A DNA stretch of 62,868 bases from Chloromonas sp. AAM2 (GCA_004335635.1 QAXH01006553.1:1-62868); one strand, 5' to 3'; shown: positions 46,324 to 58,800, numbered from the stretch's first letter. Translations and numbers: made by a program. The notes: a model not told the origin generated them from the sequence alone.

Positions 46324-47420
46324 ATGAAGCTCCACTACAATCTGCAAAGTGGGGTGCGCCCGTTCGGGCGGCGTCGGCCGTCTGCACCCCTCACACGGCT
46401 TTCTCGCAAGCACCACCAGGCATGTCAAGCATTCTTTTCCCAGTTGTTTCAACGGGGCAGCAACGTCGAGCAACCCGGCAGGCTGGTAGAAAAACCAGCT
46501 TATAAAAGCAATGAGATGGTGGACCTTGCGCCTGGCGTTCGAATCTCCCCAATGGGCGTTGGCACATGGGCATGGTGAGGCGTGTGACCCAACCTGCTGT
46601 CCGACTTCAGGCACAATCTGCATTGCCAGAAACAAAAAGTCATGTACGCAATGCATGTTAACTACACGCCATTCCGTACAATTGCTGCATCCCACTTGCT
46701 ACACACATTTTGTGATGATCCGTTCAAGATAAACCCGTTAACATGCACCGTGCGCAGCCGCTCAATATTCTCTGACGTGCACTGTAGGCTATGGCATTTC
46801 TTGTAATCACTTGCTATGGATGCACTGATACTGCACTATTGGCGTACGAGGCTGTGGCCAATCGGTGTAAAGCTCTAGTAATTCAATCACACCGAGCTGG
46901 CAGCCATTTATTTGATGGTCGTCACGGCATTGCAGGGGCAATCAGTTTTTGTGGGGCTACAAGGAGGAACAAGACCCGGAACTACAGCAGGTGCGTTACT
47001 CTCTATGTTATCTCCAACCAGAGTTGCGGTTTCATTCAGAGATGAAACCATCATTCGCACCGCCAAGCCTTCTGATACCTTTTATGCTACCTCCAACCAC
47101 TGGCGTCCAGATTCGCGGTTTCATTGAAAGATGAAGCAATCATGGGCACAGCCCAGCCTTCTCATACCTCCAGGTGTACAATGCGCAATGTGATTGATAC
47201 ATTTGCACGGGACCATTAGGCGCAACCAAAGGGATCCACCAACCAATTGAATCATGTTTAACCAGGATCGCATTGCTAGTGCCCGAAACTAGCTGTGAGA
47301 ACAGCAATACCCTGCTCTGCTAGTTCAGCTGTGATGGTGTGCTCTCCTGCGTCACGTCAATGCCGGCTGACGAAACAGGCAACGTCATTGCGACACTGAA
47401 AAGCCTTGGAGCCTGAAAAC

Positions 47421-47462
<42 letters not shown>

Positions 47463-50348
47463 CGTTGTACTGGCAGGTGTTCAACCTGGTGGTCAGCCGG
47501 GGCATCAACTTCTTTGACACTGCGGACTCATACGGCACTGGGAGGCTCAACGGAAAGAGTGAACTGCTGCTGGTGAGACGGGGGCAAAAGAGTGACGTGG
47601 GCAGGGCAAAAGAGTATTGTAGGCTGGCCAAAAGAGTGGAAAATAGGCCGAGGACGGACAAGTTTTCTTTTCTGAAGGCAATGGGAGGGTGGCTATGGCA
47701 TAGCCTGATTCCAGTCTTCTTCAGCGCATAATTGGACCTGTGAACAGCGGTGATTTCGTGGCCCCATTGTTGACAATCTAGGCAACAGTCAGGCCGGCCC
47801 TTCCAACAGTCAGGTAGCAAGTTTAATTGCTGGATCACTCTAGCCTTAAAGTCTTATCCAAGTCATTTGTCAGCCCAGGCTTTCAATTGTGAACAGCAGT
47901 AAGGAGGAATCTGCTCAAGTTGCATGTGATGGCTCCCGTTGGGCCATGCCAATCTGAGCAATAGGCAGGCAGGATCTCGCCATGTGCTGCCACAGGGTCG
48001 CTTCACCTCGGAGTACCCGGGCAGTAACCGCACACGTGACTCCATCCACGTGGCCACCAAGGTTGCTGCCTACCCCTGGCGGGTGCTGCCCGGTCAGGTG
48101 GTGGGCGCGGTCAGGGGCTCCAGGGAGAGGCTGGGCGGGGATAAGGTCAGCGTGGGACAGCTGCACTGGAGCGCAGCAAACTACGGTAAGTAGGGGTGGA
48201 GTTACAGGGTCGGTGCGGGCATGGGTACGGGCATGGGTGCGGGCATGGGTGTGGGCGTGGGTGCGGGCGTGGGTGCGGGCGTTAGTGCCGGCATGGAAAG
48301 GGTGTCGCAAGGTAAGGGTTGAGTTGCTGGGCCGACAGGAGTAATCCGGCTGCTGCACTGCCGGTAGCCCGCTGTCCTGCATGCAGAATGCGTGGGTCTC
48401 ATGCAAAATCACGTGTCTGGCTGCGGCCCACATGCATGACATGCCACATCTAGTCACACACACCCTCATGCCAAACCCTGCCATGCCATATTGCCTGTGC
48501 CATGTTGCATATTGCATGTCACCCGCAGCCCCCCTTCAGGAGCTAGCGCTACAGAGGGGTCTGGCAGACATGTACGAAGAAGGCGTGGTCAGGGCAGTTG
48601 GAGTGTCAAACTACGGGCCTCGACAGCTGGAGAAAATTCACAAATACTTAGAATCGAGGGGTGTTCCTCTGGCATCTGCACAGGTGGGAAGTTGCAGGGC
48701 TGGGCAAGGGGTCAATATGGCGCATGCAGGGCTCCAATACATGCGGTGTTCAAATACATCAGCATCGGCACTACATAGCAGGGCCGGGCACAGGGCCAGT
48801 AACGCGCATCATCGTACCAGACCTGGGCTGAACAACCATCGTTGTCATGATAGCAGGGATCATATGTGGGCCTACTGCGCTGCAGCTGTGCGCTGCAGCT
48901 GCAGCACTCTCTTTCTCAACTACCCTAGCCTGGCAGCCGCTTGTGCTCCATTTGATGGGCAGGCAAATTAGGCTTTTGACTGCATCAACCCTGGATTGCA
49001 CCTCAGGCAATCGCCTGCCATCAGTCGCTCACGTCATGCAGATTCGAACATAGCCTAATGATGGTGCCAGACAATCAACAACCCAATGCTCCTTGCAGCA
49101 AAACCCGTGAAAGCTTGACAAGTTGCTTGAAAGTCAACCCTACTTTCCCCCTTCCTCCCTGACTTACAGATCCAGTTCTCCCTGTTGAGCTGCAGCAGCA
49201 TGCAATTGGACGCCAAGGCTGTGTGTGACGACCTAGGCGTCACATTGATTGCCTACTCACCCTTGGCCCTGGGCCTGCTCTCAGGTGAAGCTGGGGGTAG
49301 ACCTGTCCACCAAGGTCACATTGCGAGGCACCCGGCGTATAGGGCATTTAGGACTGGCTTTAAGAACGTGATCGTAGGGCTGACTGCAAGCATGTTCAGT
49401 TCTTGCTGGTTCTTGCTGTGACTTTTTACTGTAAACTCTGACATTGCTTGTCTGGTACCATCAACTGGGTCTTGCAAGCTCGCTCCATGACACCTCTGCA
49501 AGAAAGTGACATCATCACTTCAATCATACCTTTGAAGGAGTAACACTGTAGGCCAGCACAAACACCGACGGTTCAGACCAGAACCACACTGGCTTCACAA
49601 ACCACCGGTGCCGGTGTCTGCCCCTGGCGCGCTGCAGGCAAGTACAGCCGGGATGTGCTCCCCGCCGGGCCCAGGGGCCGCCTGTTCTCCGGTCTGCTAC
49701 CCGAGATCGAACCCCTACTGGATCTCATGGGGCAGATAGCAGAGGAGCGCAACAAGACCATGTCTCAGGTGTGTGATCGTGTGTGGCAGTGTGTGGCAGT
49801 GTGTGATCGTGTGTGGCAGTGTGTGGCAGTGTGTGATCGTGTGTGATCGTTCGTGATCATGTGTGGCAGTGTGTGATCGTGTGTGATAGTGTGATTGGAT
49901 GAAGTGGTTTGTGTTATCGCATGATAACTTAGCTGGATACGAACATTGCGAAGACTACGGGTTGTGCATGCCTGTGGTGACTCGTTATATTGCGTCCTCT
50001 TGTTGGATGGTGCCTGCCAGCACATGTGAAATGTGAGACATGGTGATGCCTTCCGACCATGCCCTTCTGTGCACAGGTGCATGGCTGCTGTCTTACCGCC
50101 GGATCTTACTGCCCCCCTACTGCCTTGTCACTGCCTGATCTTTCTGTGGCCTGTGTGCGCAGGTGGCCATCAACTGGTGCATCTGCCAGGGCACGGTGCC
50201 CATACCCGGGGCGCGCAACCTGACGCAGGCACAGGAGGTGCTGGGTGCCCTGGGCTGGAGGCTCAGTGCGGGAGAGGTGGCAGAACTCACAGACCAGGCA
50301 GCAAGGTTGAAGAAAGGCATGATACAGAACATCTTCCAAACAGCTTAG
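46324..50348 (+). CDS. Aldo/keto reductase, probably plastid-targeted
   Basis: Eight exons, 46324-46574, 46936-46990, 47477-47572, 47996-48185, 48529-48683, 49170-49284, 49638-49768 and 50163-50348, join in phase and give 392 residues. Residues 1 to about 62 are Arg/Ser/Gln-rich and look like a transit peptide; the domain starts near GVRISPMGVGTWAWGNQFLW. The AKR tetrad is visible: D116 and Y121 in FFDTADSYG, K156 in HVATKVA, H191 in GQLHW. Also seen are VRAVGVSNYG, LIAYSPLALGLLSGKYSRD and the NADPH-binding VPIPGARNLTQAQEVLGAL. AKRs use NADPH to reduce carbonyl groups. The closest plant relatives I recall are plastid NAD(P)-linked oxidoreductases; the substrate cannot be read from sequence. 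All introns are GT-AG, and three have tandem repeats touching or near a splice site. Confidence 0.93.
47418..47464. repeat. AAC trinucleotide run just before an AKR acceptor
   Basis: About fifteen AAC units end 12 bases before the TGGCAG acceptor of the exon at 47477, occupying the place of the usual polypyrimidine tract. Confidence 0.95.
48203..48300. repeat. 12-bp G-rich minisatellite after an AKR donor
   Basis: GGGTGCGGGCAT/GGGTGCGGGCGT-type units follow the donor at 48186 by about 20 bases within intron 4. Confidence 0.9.
49766..49895. repeat. Tandem repeat directly at an AKR donor
   Basis: GTGTGTGATCGTGTGTGGCA units begin at the exon-intron boundary (CAG|GTGTGTGATC at 49769) and run about 125 bases. 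Confidence 0.93.
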
Positions 50349-51667
50349 TTTTAAGCTTGACATCTAGTTCAGGCTTGGTATTATACTTGTGATTGCAAAT
50401 GGTGACGATGTAAAGCTGTGCTTACTAGCGGGCTTTCAGTGGAGACGCAGACCTGGCTCAGTTTGCTTAACCTACTTTGAGTACCTTCATGTCAAGATGC
50501 GCATCTGCCTGGTCAAGCTGGTTCGCCTGTTTTGCTTGTGCTCCAGAGCGATTTGGTCCATGAGCTGCGTAGCTTGGTGACTTGGCTTGTTAGCACGTCA
50601 CCTGTCTATCTGGTGAAGCACTAAAGATACAAACGCGTGTAACACGCTCAGCTTGCAGACTGAGTCCTTAAAAAGGTCTGAAGGTACCCGGTGCAACTAA
50701 TCTACAACGACAGATTGAAAGCAGATCACACAAAGCTCATCTCACTCATCTACTCCCAGACGTCCTCGCTCGGGCTAGCCCCGCTAGGCGTGCTGCCATG
50801 TGAAGGGGTGCATGCAGCACAACATGAGTATCCATTCAGCACGGCTTGAAACACCATAAAGAGCGTTCTTGTTTACAGCCAGGCACATGCTACTGCCTGT
50901 GCCATACAAAGACGTGAAGATCAACCATGAGCAGGGCCGTGCGCCTCGCGCCAAGCGAGCACACCATGCATGCACCGCATTGGCGGGCATGTGCCTCTAG
51001 CGATTGATTTCATCGTTGGAAAAGAAACGACAGATGCAGCAACATACAGTGAGGGTGGCAACAACTGCACGATGTGCTATGCAAACCGTCGACATGTGCA
51101 TGGAGTGCCGATGCTGTATCCTGAGTGCTAGCAGCCATTCCCTGTCAGGAACATGCCGGCACCTGGCCAGCCCGTACAACATTGGAGTGTCTCAGGCGTA
51201 GGGCCTGCTGTCTTCAAACAATCAGCAATCCATGGTCCATACAGACCTTCTAATAACTGCATGGTCCATACAGACCTTTCGATAACTCCATGGTCCATAC
51301 AGACCTTTCAATCAATCCATGGTCCATACAGGCCTTTCAGTCAATCCATGGTCCATACAGACCTTCTAATAACTGCATGGTCCATACAGACCTTCTAATA
51401 ACTGCATGGTCCATACAGACCTTTCAATCAATCCATGGTCAATACAGACCTTTCAGTCAATCCATGGTCCATACAGACCTTCTAATAACTGGTGGGTGTT
51501 GCCACAGTAACCTTTGCAGGTAGAGCTGCTGTTCAGCGCTGAACGCCTGCATGTCGCAGCATGGTAGGTGCACTCTCCAGGGTCTGCTACTCATAGCAAG
51601 CCAGGTGTGTGCGACATCACCCCATAGCACGTCCATCTAGCTAGTGCTGGTTGGTTGCCTCGTTTAT
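50349..51667. other. Convergent intergenic region
   Basis: It lies between the aldo/keto reductase stop and the coiled-coil gene stop. It contains a 29-bp tandem repeat (51226-51495). No gene was recognised. Confidence 0.6.
51226..51495. repeat. 29-bp tandem repeat, about nine units
   Basis: Units read CCATGGTCCATACAGACCTT followed by variants such as TCAATCAAT, TCGATAACT or CTAATAACTG. Two unit types alternate irregularly, suggesting mixing by unequal exchange. Confidence 0.95.
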
Positions 51668-53067
51668 CTAGCGCCGGTACGTGCCGGCTGCCATGGCCTT
51701 GAGATCCTCCACCTCCCGAGTGCAGGAGGCCAGCTCCTTTGAAAGGATCTGGCTGACTGCTGTGCACTCCTCGAAGGCCTGCAGGAACACACACGGGAGG
51801 GAAACGGCAGGGTGAGAGGTGAGCTTGTTATGCAGGGTCAAAGCAGCTTGTGATGCAAGGAGTGTGAGAGAGGAAGAGAGAGCATGTCTTGCATGTTCCG
51901 TTCACTTGTGGCCGGGATGGTTGCCAAACAGCGCGCTTTGCACACAGTGCTTAATTCCTGGTGATGTGTGACAGGCTGCTGTGTGTCAGACACACACATG
52001 CGGTGGCCTAGCCAAGGTGCGGCATGGTGTCAGGCGCTGGCACTGTGGCGACATGTGGTGTACTACCATGTGTGTACTGACTGAAGGGTCTCATGCACTT
52101 GGCACCACGGACCTGCGCCTGTGATCCCAGTGCAAACTGTGCTGTCTCTCGAGCCATGCGCTCATTCTCGTGCTTGTGCTGCAAGGCTCGGATGGCCCGG
52201 TCTTGAGCCTGCAAGTGGGAGAGCATGGGCAAGCACGAGCGTTGGTGTCAGTGATGCTTGGCATGGCAGGTCAGACTTCATGCAGTTAGTCACATGCATG
52301 AAACCGTACGAGTGGAACCCATGCATGCATGACCAAGAGAGAGAGATGTATCTGTAATGATCCCAATGGCCATCTTAGATGGCCATATTCACTTGCTGTG
52401 CATGGTTGGTTAGGCGAAGGCGTGCCATCGACGTACCAGCATGTTTTCTTCTGCGATTTGGCTGCCTTGTATAAGCTCTGCGAGCTCTGCCTTCAACCTG
52501 AGAATAAGGTCGTCTGCCTCAAGCATCTGCAAACGGGGCACGTTGCAGGTGACGTGCATGCAGCGGCACAGTTGAAACTGTGCAGCGAACAGCATGCATT
52601 AAGTCTGGCAGGCTCACCTTCATTTCCATACTCTGGACTGGCCCAAGCCGAGATTGTTGCCACTGCACGCCAGATATGCCGGTCTGCAGGAGATTCATAT
52701 GCGATGGTTATCAGCAAAGAGCGAAAGCCCTGTGGTACGATGGAATGCCATCTACGGTCATGTCGCAACCGAATCCGACGGTCTTGACATTTACCTGCGA
52801 GCCCATTGGACTTGAGCAGCCCCCGTGACGTGCGTGTGTAAATAGAAGGACACTGCGCAGCAATGAGCAGCATATTCCACCGTAAGCCTTTCCGACATGT
52901 CGCACAAATTTCTGCATGTGGCATGTCCAGCTGAACGTACCAAAAAAGTATACCGAGCCCATAGATGATTGCTGTGCCCAAAGCCTCCAGGCTCTCTGAT
53001 GCGTTTGCTGATGGCCCTGTCGCTGCATTGCAGCCTCCTCCACCACCGCTGCCTGAACAACCCGCAT
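51668..53067 (-). CDS. Small coiled-coil protein, unknown function
   Basis: Five minus-strand exons, 53067-52954, 52683-52618, 52526-52437, 52208-52113 and 51778-51668, all in phase 0, give 158 residues. Seen: a Gln-rich N-terminus (QRQGHQQTHQRAWRLWAQQS), then continuous heptad-like sequence from about residue 58 (EMKMLEADDLILRLKAELAE, LIQGSQIAEENML, AIRALQHKHENERMARETAQ, ILSKELASCTREVEDLKAM) ending GTYRR. This predicts a long alpha-helical coiled coil without TM or signal peptide. Each exon encodes a roughly whole number of heptads. I recognise no family; a cytoskeletal or flagellar part is only a guess. The start Met at 53067 is the first in the exon but could be downstream of another exon. 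Head-to-head with GPN3, 362 bp away. Confidence 0.66.
51787..51876. repeat. Copy A of a duplicated block (second copy near 58395)
   Basis: CACACGGGAGGGAAACGGCA through GGTGAGCTTGTTATGCAGGG to TGATGCAAGGAGTGTGAG is nearly identical to 58395-58480. It sits in the last intron of the coiled-coil gene, about 10 bases from the acceptor. Confidence 0.92.
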
Positions 53068-53429
53068 AGCTAGACTGGCATGCGCCCTTCTGGGGTGTTG
53101 AGCGCGGAGTGCGGGGCATTGCTGTTGAAGCAGCTCGCTGCATTGAGTGCGAGCAAGAGCGCTCCATGTGGAAAAAAAGCTGTGACGTTGGGACGCGGAC
53201 TGGATGTGAGAGCTGTGTACGAGGATTTCAAGCGATTCTGCCACGCAAGCGATACACCAGAACACCGATGCTTGTTTGCCTCCGAAATGTCAGCACGGGA
53301 GATGTTACGGTGGTGGGCGGGACACATGGCCCGTTTCGGTTTCGGTGCTGATGTGGAAGGGGCAGCCGTTTGAGGCCATGTTATAAATTTAAGTTATCAG
53401 CACAAGGATTGGCTTTGTCTACGAGCGTG
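53068..53429. promoter_or_regulatory. Probable bidirectional promoter, coiled-coil gene / GPN3
   Basis: 362 bp separate the start codons. Short open frames on both strands cross this interval but match nothing. No motif was identified. Confidence 0.5.
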
Positions 53430-54061
53430 ATGGGCAAATATGCTCAGCTGGTGATCGGACCGGCTGGGTGTGGGAAGGTGGGTGACGGCTGACATGTCTC
53501 CATTCACCACGTTGCTGGCAATCCACCATACCCACCAGTCATGCGACGGATGGCTTGCCTGATTGGACGTTAAAATATCCCACTCAACAGGGCTGTTCGA
53601 CAACAGTGTTCATGAGCCTCATGGCCATCATCACAACAGCCAAGAATAGCCGGCCCAACTCACGCCTACACGAACATGCCTTCCTGTGCGTTGTGACATG
53701 CATGTTCGCCCATGCTTGCACACCTCATCCCTTGCCAGCCCTTCCACCTGTATGACATCTCTGTCCATGCGACTATGCTTGTGAGCTGGCTCTGTCCCAG
53801 CACCCTGGCTCAGGGCTCCGTTTAGCCAGGCAGGCCGAAACAGTTGCTCTGATTTTGGAGAGCTTTGGATGAGTTAATCAAATACCGCAGCTACTCTAGT
53901 TGCGGTACATACCATGTGAGAGGAAGGCTCAGTATTTACGGGTAAACGTTGCCCTGCTCTGGCTTTGTCCACAGTCCACATACTGTGACCACCTGCACAC
54001 CCACTGCCAGGCCATTGGCCGCACCATTCACATAGTCAACCTAGGTGAGCGAGGTGATCTC

Positions 54062-54102
<41 letters not shown>

Positions 54103-57100
54103 GTGTCTGTGGCTGTGGAATGTGGCTGTGCGCGTGTGCGTGTGCGTGCGTGTGCTCGTGCGTGTTGGCGTGCGTGCGTGTGCGTGTGCGTGCGTGATCA
54201 CAACCACTTTCATCATCATTAAGGTATCACATGCCAGGGCTTGCCCGGCGCGCTCATGCTAAAGCACACATACCTGTCATACCTACCACCTTTGCAGCTA
54301 ATCAGTAGACACTATTGGTGTCAATGCAGCTATTCAAGATCTATTGTAAACAGGCCTCCTTGCCGGTGCGGGGACAGGGCAAGGCTCATAGGGTTGGACA
54401 AAAGGGCGTTTTCAATCGTTTTATGCTGGATTGTCCATGTGCTGATTGTCAGCAGTCGCATCAGTGGTGGGTGGGAGGATGGTGAGATGATGTGTGTCTG
54501 CGCACGGCACATGCCCTTGTAGCCACTGATGCAGCCATCACACCACAGAAGCCACAAGTGATTCGTGATCCCACGAAGTCCTGCTCATAGCCGGCCTCTC
54601 TTGCTTCATCACTTGCCTCTCTTGCAGCCTGTGCATGCTGCCTTACACGCTGCAGACCCTGCTGCTGAGCAGTTTGCCTACCCCGTGTCGCTGGACATCC
54701 GGGATCTCATTTCGTTGGAGGATGTCATGACAGAATTAGAGCTAGGGCCAAATGGGTAAGCTGGTCACCTGGAAGGTAGCAAAGGGAATGGGTACAGGAA
54801 ACGGGTAAGAGCCATGTATCTGTTTACATCAGGGATTAAATGGTAAGGCATGTTGATTGCTGATCTGTTGACCAATCCGGAGCTAGGGCTCAATGCATAA
54901 GCTGGTAGCCTGGCGTTTGGGGATGTGTTGATGATAATGACTGGATGCGCCTGGCATGGTCAGGGTTGGGCGATGGCCAGGCCCTGTGTGAGGCTTAGGC
55001 AAGCACCACGTGAGTGTTAGCTGATGTTGTTCTGGTCAAATTTCCAGGTGGCGGCCATGTGATGATGACTGTGACATGTGCATGGCAGGTAAGGTGAGCA
55101 AGGTGGCTGCATGTGACGCATGCACCCCATCGAGCGCTGCTGGTGTTGTGCGTGTGCGTGCAGGGGTCTGCTGTACTGCATGGAGTATTTGGAGGAGAAT
55201 CTGGAGGAGTGGCTGGGGGAGGAGCTAGAGGTGGGGAATGTGGGGCTGGCAGTGGGGCATGCGTGGCGGGGCGTGTGGCAAGGAGAGGGGAAATGGCGGT
55301 CAACTCGCCGATAATGCGTGGCTAAAAGATCTGCGATTTCAGGCAATGCGCCTGCTGTAGCAAGATCTGCTGTGCCTGGCGCTGAAAGCGGGTATGCATG
55401 TATGCAATCCAGATGTTAATGGTGCAGGTCAGGGCAGGGGCAGAGGATGCGTCCGGCAGGGCGACTCAGGCTGAAAGACCACAGACGTTCGGACGCAGCA
55501 TGTCTTGGCGGCTAGCCCCAGCACACTCCGACACTTGCTTTAAAATCATGGCCAGCATCTGCTCGCTGCCTGCTCTGACTGCATTCACTGGCCTCTGACT
55601 GATCTTTGTTGAGCTGCTGTGCCTGTTGCCCAGGGCTCTGTTGAGTGCATTGCTGATGTTCTTTGCCACTGTTTGCTGCTCAGGGTTACGGCGACGAGGA
55701 CTATCTAGTGTTTGACTGCCCGGGACAGATCGAGCTCTACAACCACCTCAACGTGTTCAGGACATTTGTGGAGTACCTCAGACAGGTCAGACGGGGGCAA
55801 GAACAAGAGGGCTGATTCCGGGGTCAGTGGTTGAATCAATGCTTAAGTCAGTGAGATGGAAACCCACGGAATGAGCAGGAACATGGTGGGTGGAGCAGCA
55901 TCCATAATACTGCGAACGTACGCATGATAAGGGGTTACAAGTGATTGCTGGCATACATTGACGCGATTAGATGTATGCGGTCAAGGCAACGATTGACGTA
56001 AATGAGTGGATGCCAGGATGAGTGACGAGTGGATGCCATTTCGCACTACAACTGCTGCTGATGTATGCCTTATCATAAACTTATGCGTGTGAAGCTGCTG
56101 CTGCTGCTAATGATGTTGATGCTGATGAGATCCGCAGGACGGTTGGACTGTGTGTGTGGTGTACTGCCTGGATGCGCACTTCATCACCGACGTACCAAAG
56201 TACATCGCAGGCGCCATGCAGGTGCGTGGACGCACTGAACCTGACGCAGGCTGGCACCTGTTTACCACGTGCTTTCAAGATGGCGAGTTTGTATGTCTTG
56301 CTGTTGCGTTCAATTTAGCTCCCCAATGCCTGCCTGCCTGCCCGTTTGTCCGTCAATCAATTAGTCTTCTGCCAGTGTGCCGGCCAGTGCCCAGGCGCAC
56401 TGCTCTCACATGTTGCCCCCATGCACCACATGTCTTGCTGCTGATCGGGATCAACGCTGATCCGTACTGCTGCGCGCCTGCCTGTCGGTCAGTCGATCAC
56501 ACGTTATCCCCATGCAGGTGCCCCCATGCACGTGTCCCCATGCAAGTGCCACCATGCACGTCTCACCATGCACGTGTCCCCATGCAAGTGCCACCATGCA
56601 CGTGTCACCATGCACGTGTCCCCATGCATGTGCGTCGCAGGCCCTGTCAGCCATGGTCAAGCTAGAGCTGCCTCACGTCAACATCCTCACAAAAATGGAC
56701 ATTTGCGAGAACAAGGTGCGATGACACGCACACCCTCACAGGGCATTGCACGGCTTCAATTTCGCAGCCTGTGCTGCCGGTTTTGAGTGGTCAAAAGTTT
56801 GTACGTTGCCACACAGTCACAACTTCAGTCCTGTTAGTCAAGTGTGTGGCCCGTCAACACACCCACCATGATCAGTTCCGTCAACACGACTCTGTCTACA
56901 CACCAAGCTCCCTGTCCTCTGTCAGCAACCGGCTAGCAAACACATGTGCACGCCTCGCGCAGTCTTCTGCTGTACGTGGTTCCCCCTGCTCCTCTCTCCT
57001 TTAGAATTACGCCCTCATCTGCCTATCCTGCCTCCACCCCCACCCATGCCCAATGCTGCTCTAGGTCCAAACCCCCCTGCTCATCGCTGCTTTGGCTGCG

Positions 57101-58111
57101 CTTGCCCTTTTTTCCCCTTTTCTGTCCAAACGCCCATGTCTGCAGTACCGTAGTAAGCTGCAACAGCAGTAGCGATAGGATACCATCCCTGCTGCTCTCT
57201 CACCCGCACAGAGCGACCTAGAGGAGTTCCTATTCCCCGACCCACGCGTCCTGTCGGAGCAGCTGCGTGGCGCCATGGGCCCGCAGTTCGCAGCGCTCAA
57301 CCGGGCCATGGGGCGGCTGCTGGAGGAGTTCAGCCTGGTCAGCTTCGTGCCGCTGGACGTGACCGACGAAGACAGGTGAGAAATTGAATTAAGTGTGTCA
57401 AGGAAGAAATTGCAGTAGGCGAAAGAACGTGAATGGACGTCAAGTTGAATGGAAAGGACTCTGAAAAGGCAGAGGCAGGGTTTTGAAGACATCAAGAGGT
57501 GCAAGCAGGCAATGCATTATCAGAACACAACCGGAAATGAAGGTAAACGAGAGAGTGTGCAGGCGTGCCGGGAGGATCACTCGCCCGGGCTGGAAATCAG
57601 CCATGATCTCTACACCCTAACAGCGGCAGCCTGTCTGATTCCCGTATGTTGCCCAGTTGTCTCACTGCTTACTTGATCAGCCATCAAGATTTCTAATCTG
57701 ACGTCAGGCAACCCTGACCAAGGCGTAGGTCATGAGTCGCAGGGACTGAGGAACCGTGCTGGGGCAAGATGCTCTCAGTATTCTTGCTCATGTTGAAGTC
57801 CTTGCAGCAAGCAGCCTGTCTGTTTCCCGTTCGTTTGTCCATTGCTGGCTCACTGCTGTTGACGTTGTGTGTGTTTGCTCCTGCTGGTGTTCGACTGCCG
57901 CAGCATTGCCGAGGTGTTGTACAACATCGACATGGCGGTACAGTACGGGGAAGATGCAGAGGTCAAAGTACGGGAATTCGGCGATGCAGCACAACACAAC
58001 GGAGACGGAGACGATGATGGAGACGGGGACGAAGGCGGTGGAGGCAGGCGAGGGTGGAATAGTGACGCACTAGGGGGTATACCTGAAGGCGATGAACACA
58101 TGCAGGATTGA
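53430..58111 (+). CDS. GPN3: GPN-loop GTPase 3
   Basis: Nine exons, 53430-53477, 53975-54044, 54656-54755, 55164-55230, 55684-55785, 56138-56221, 56641-56715, 57212-57375 and 57904-58111, join in phase and give 305 residues. Motifs: start [18 protein letters not shown] (P-loop 10-17), HIVNLDPAAE, the family-defining Gly-Pro-Asn (70-72, in [16 protein letters not shown]), DCPGQIELY (106-114), TKMD (174-177) and [12 protein letters not shown]. The last 40 or so residues form an Asp/Gly-rich tail. GPN3 acts with GPN1 in the assembly and nuclear import of RNA polymerase II; it is a cytosolic GTPase of the SIMIBI class. Intron 1 splits the P-loop between Lys16 and Ser17. All introns are GT-AG. Length and motif spacing are normal for the family. 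Confidence 0.95.
54062..54098. repeat. GT microsatellite near a GPN3 donor
   Basis: A GT run starts about 18 bases after the donor at 54045 and continues as GTGCGT-type repeats to about 54195. Confidence 0.95.
56505..56636. repeat. 12/24-bp tandem repeat before a GPN3 acceptor
   Basis: CCCATGCACGTGT, CCATGCAAGTGC and CACCATGCACGTGTC units alternate up to four bases before the GTCGCAG acceptor of the exon at 56641. Confidence 0.92.
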
Positions 58112-58394
58112 GTCACACAAGTGCTGGAGTGAAGAGCTGGAGTGAGAGGGCATAGTGAGGTTGACCGGGGTTGAACACTTTTTTTTTTCAAATGACGGCT
58201 GTGGCCACAAGCTTCTGATGTTTGCTTCAGTGCTGGAGTGTGGGCGATTAGCGAATGTTGAGGTGTCAAGCATCGAGACAAGTTTGTTGGATTAAGCGGC
58301 AGGTGATTTTGGGACCTGGCGGAGGTTATCAGAGTGATGATAGCTAAATTGCACTGATGACGACAGGCCATGTTTGCCCTTCTGGCCTGTCGCT

Positions 58395-58480
58395 CACACA
58401 CGGGAGAGAAACGGCAGGGTGAAAGGTGAGCTTGTTATGCAGGGTCAAAGCAGCTTGTGATGCAAGGAGTGTGAGGAGGG
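58395..58480. repeat. Copy B of a duplicated block (first copy near 51787)
   Basis: It carries CACACGGGAGAGAAACGGCA, GGTGAGCTTGTTATGCAGGG and AAAGCAGCTTGTGATGCAAG as in the coiled-coil gene intron, with very few differences. Confidence 0.92.
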
Positions 58481-58687
58481 CCGCCGTGTGCAAATGAGCA
58501 GATGAGATTAGGCAGGCCTTTTGACCCTCTTTGCACTGTACACAATGCCATGCGATGGCATGCAACCAGGAAACACATGAGCCCTCGGACTCGGTATGCA
58601 ACAAGTATGCATGGATTCAATGTGCTTCACGCAGTTTCATTTGTTGCATGCATGCTGGTTTGCATGAGGTCTGTCAGTGGAAAACTT

Positions 58688-58800
58688 CACATGAGGGGAG
58701 GGACTCCAACCCGTCCAACCTAGAAGTGAAGGGGATGATGACACACAGCGATAGCAATGGTGGTGGCCACCCCTCGCGGTACTATCCTGTCGGCAAATCC
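58688..58800 (+). repeat. Dispersed repeat family, copy 7
   Basis: CACATGAGGGGAGGGACTCC, AACCCGTCCAACC, AGAAGTGAAGGGGAT, GACACACAG and GATAGCAATGGTGGTGGCCA make this, with copy 1, the fullest copy in the window. Confidence 0.88.
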
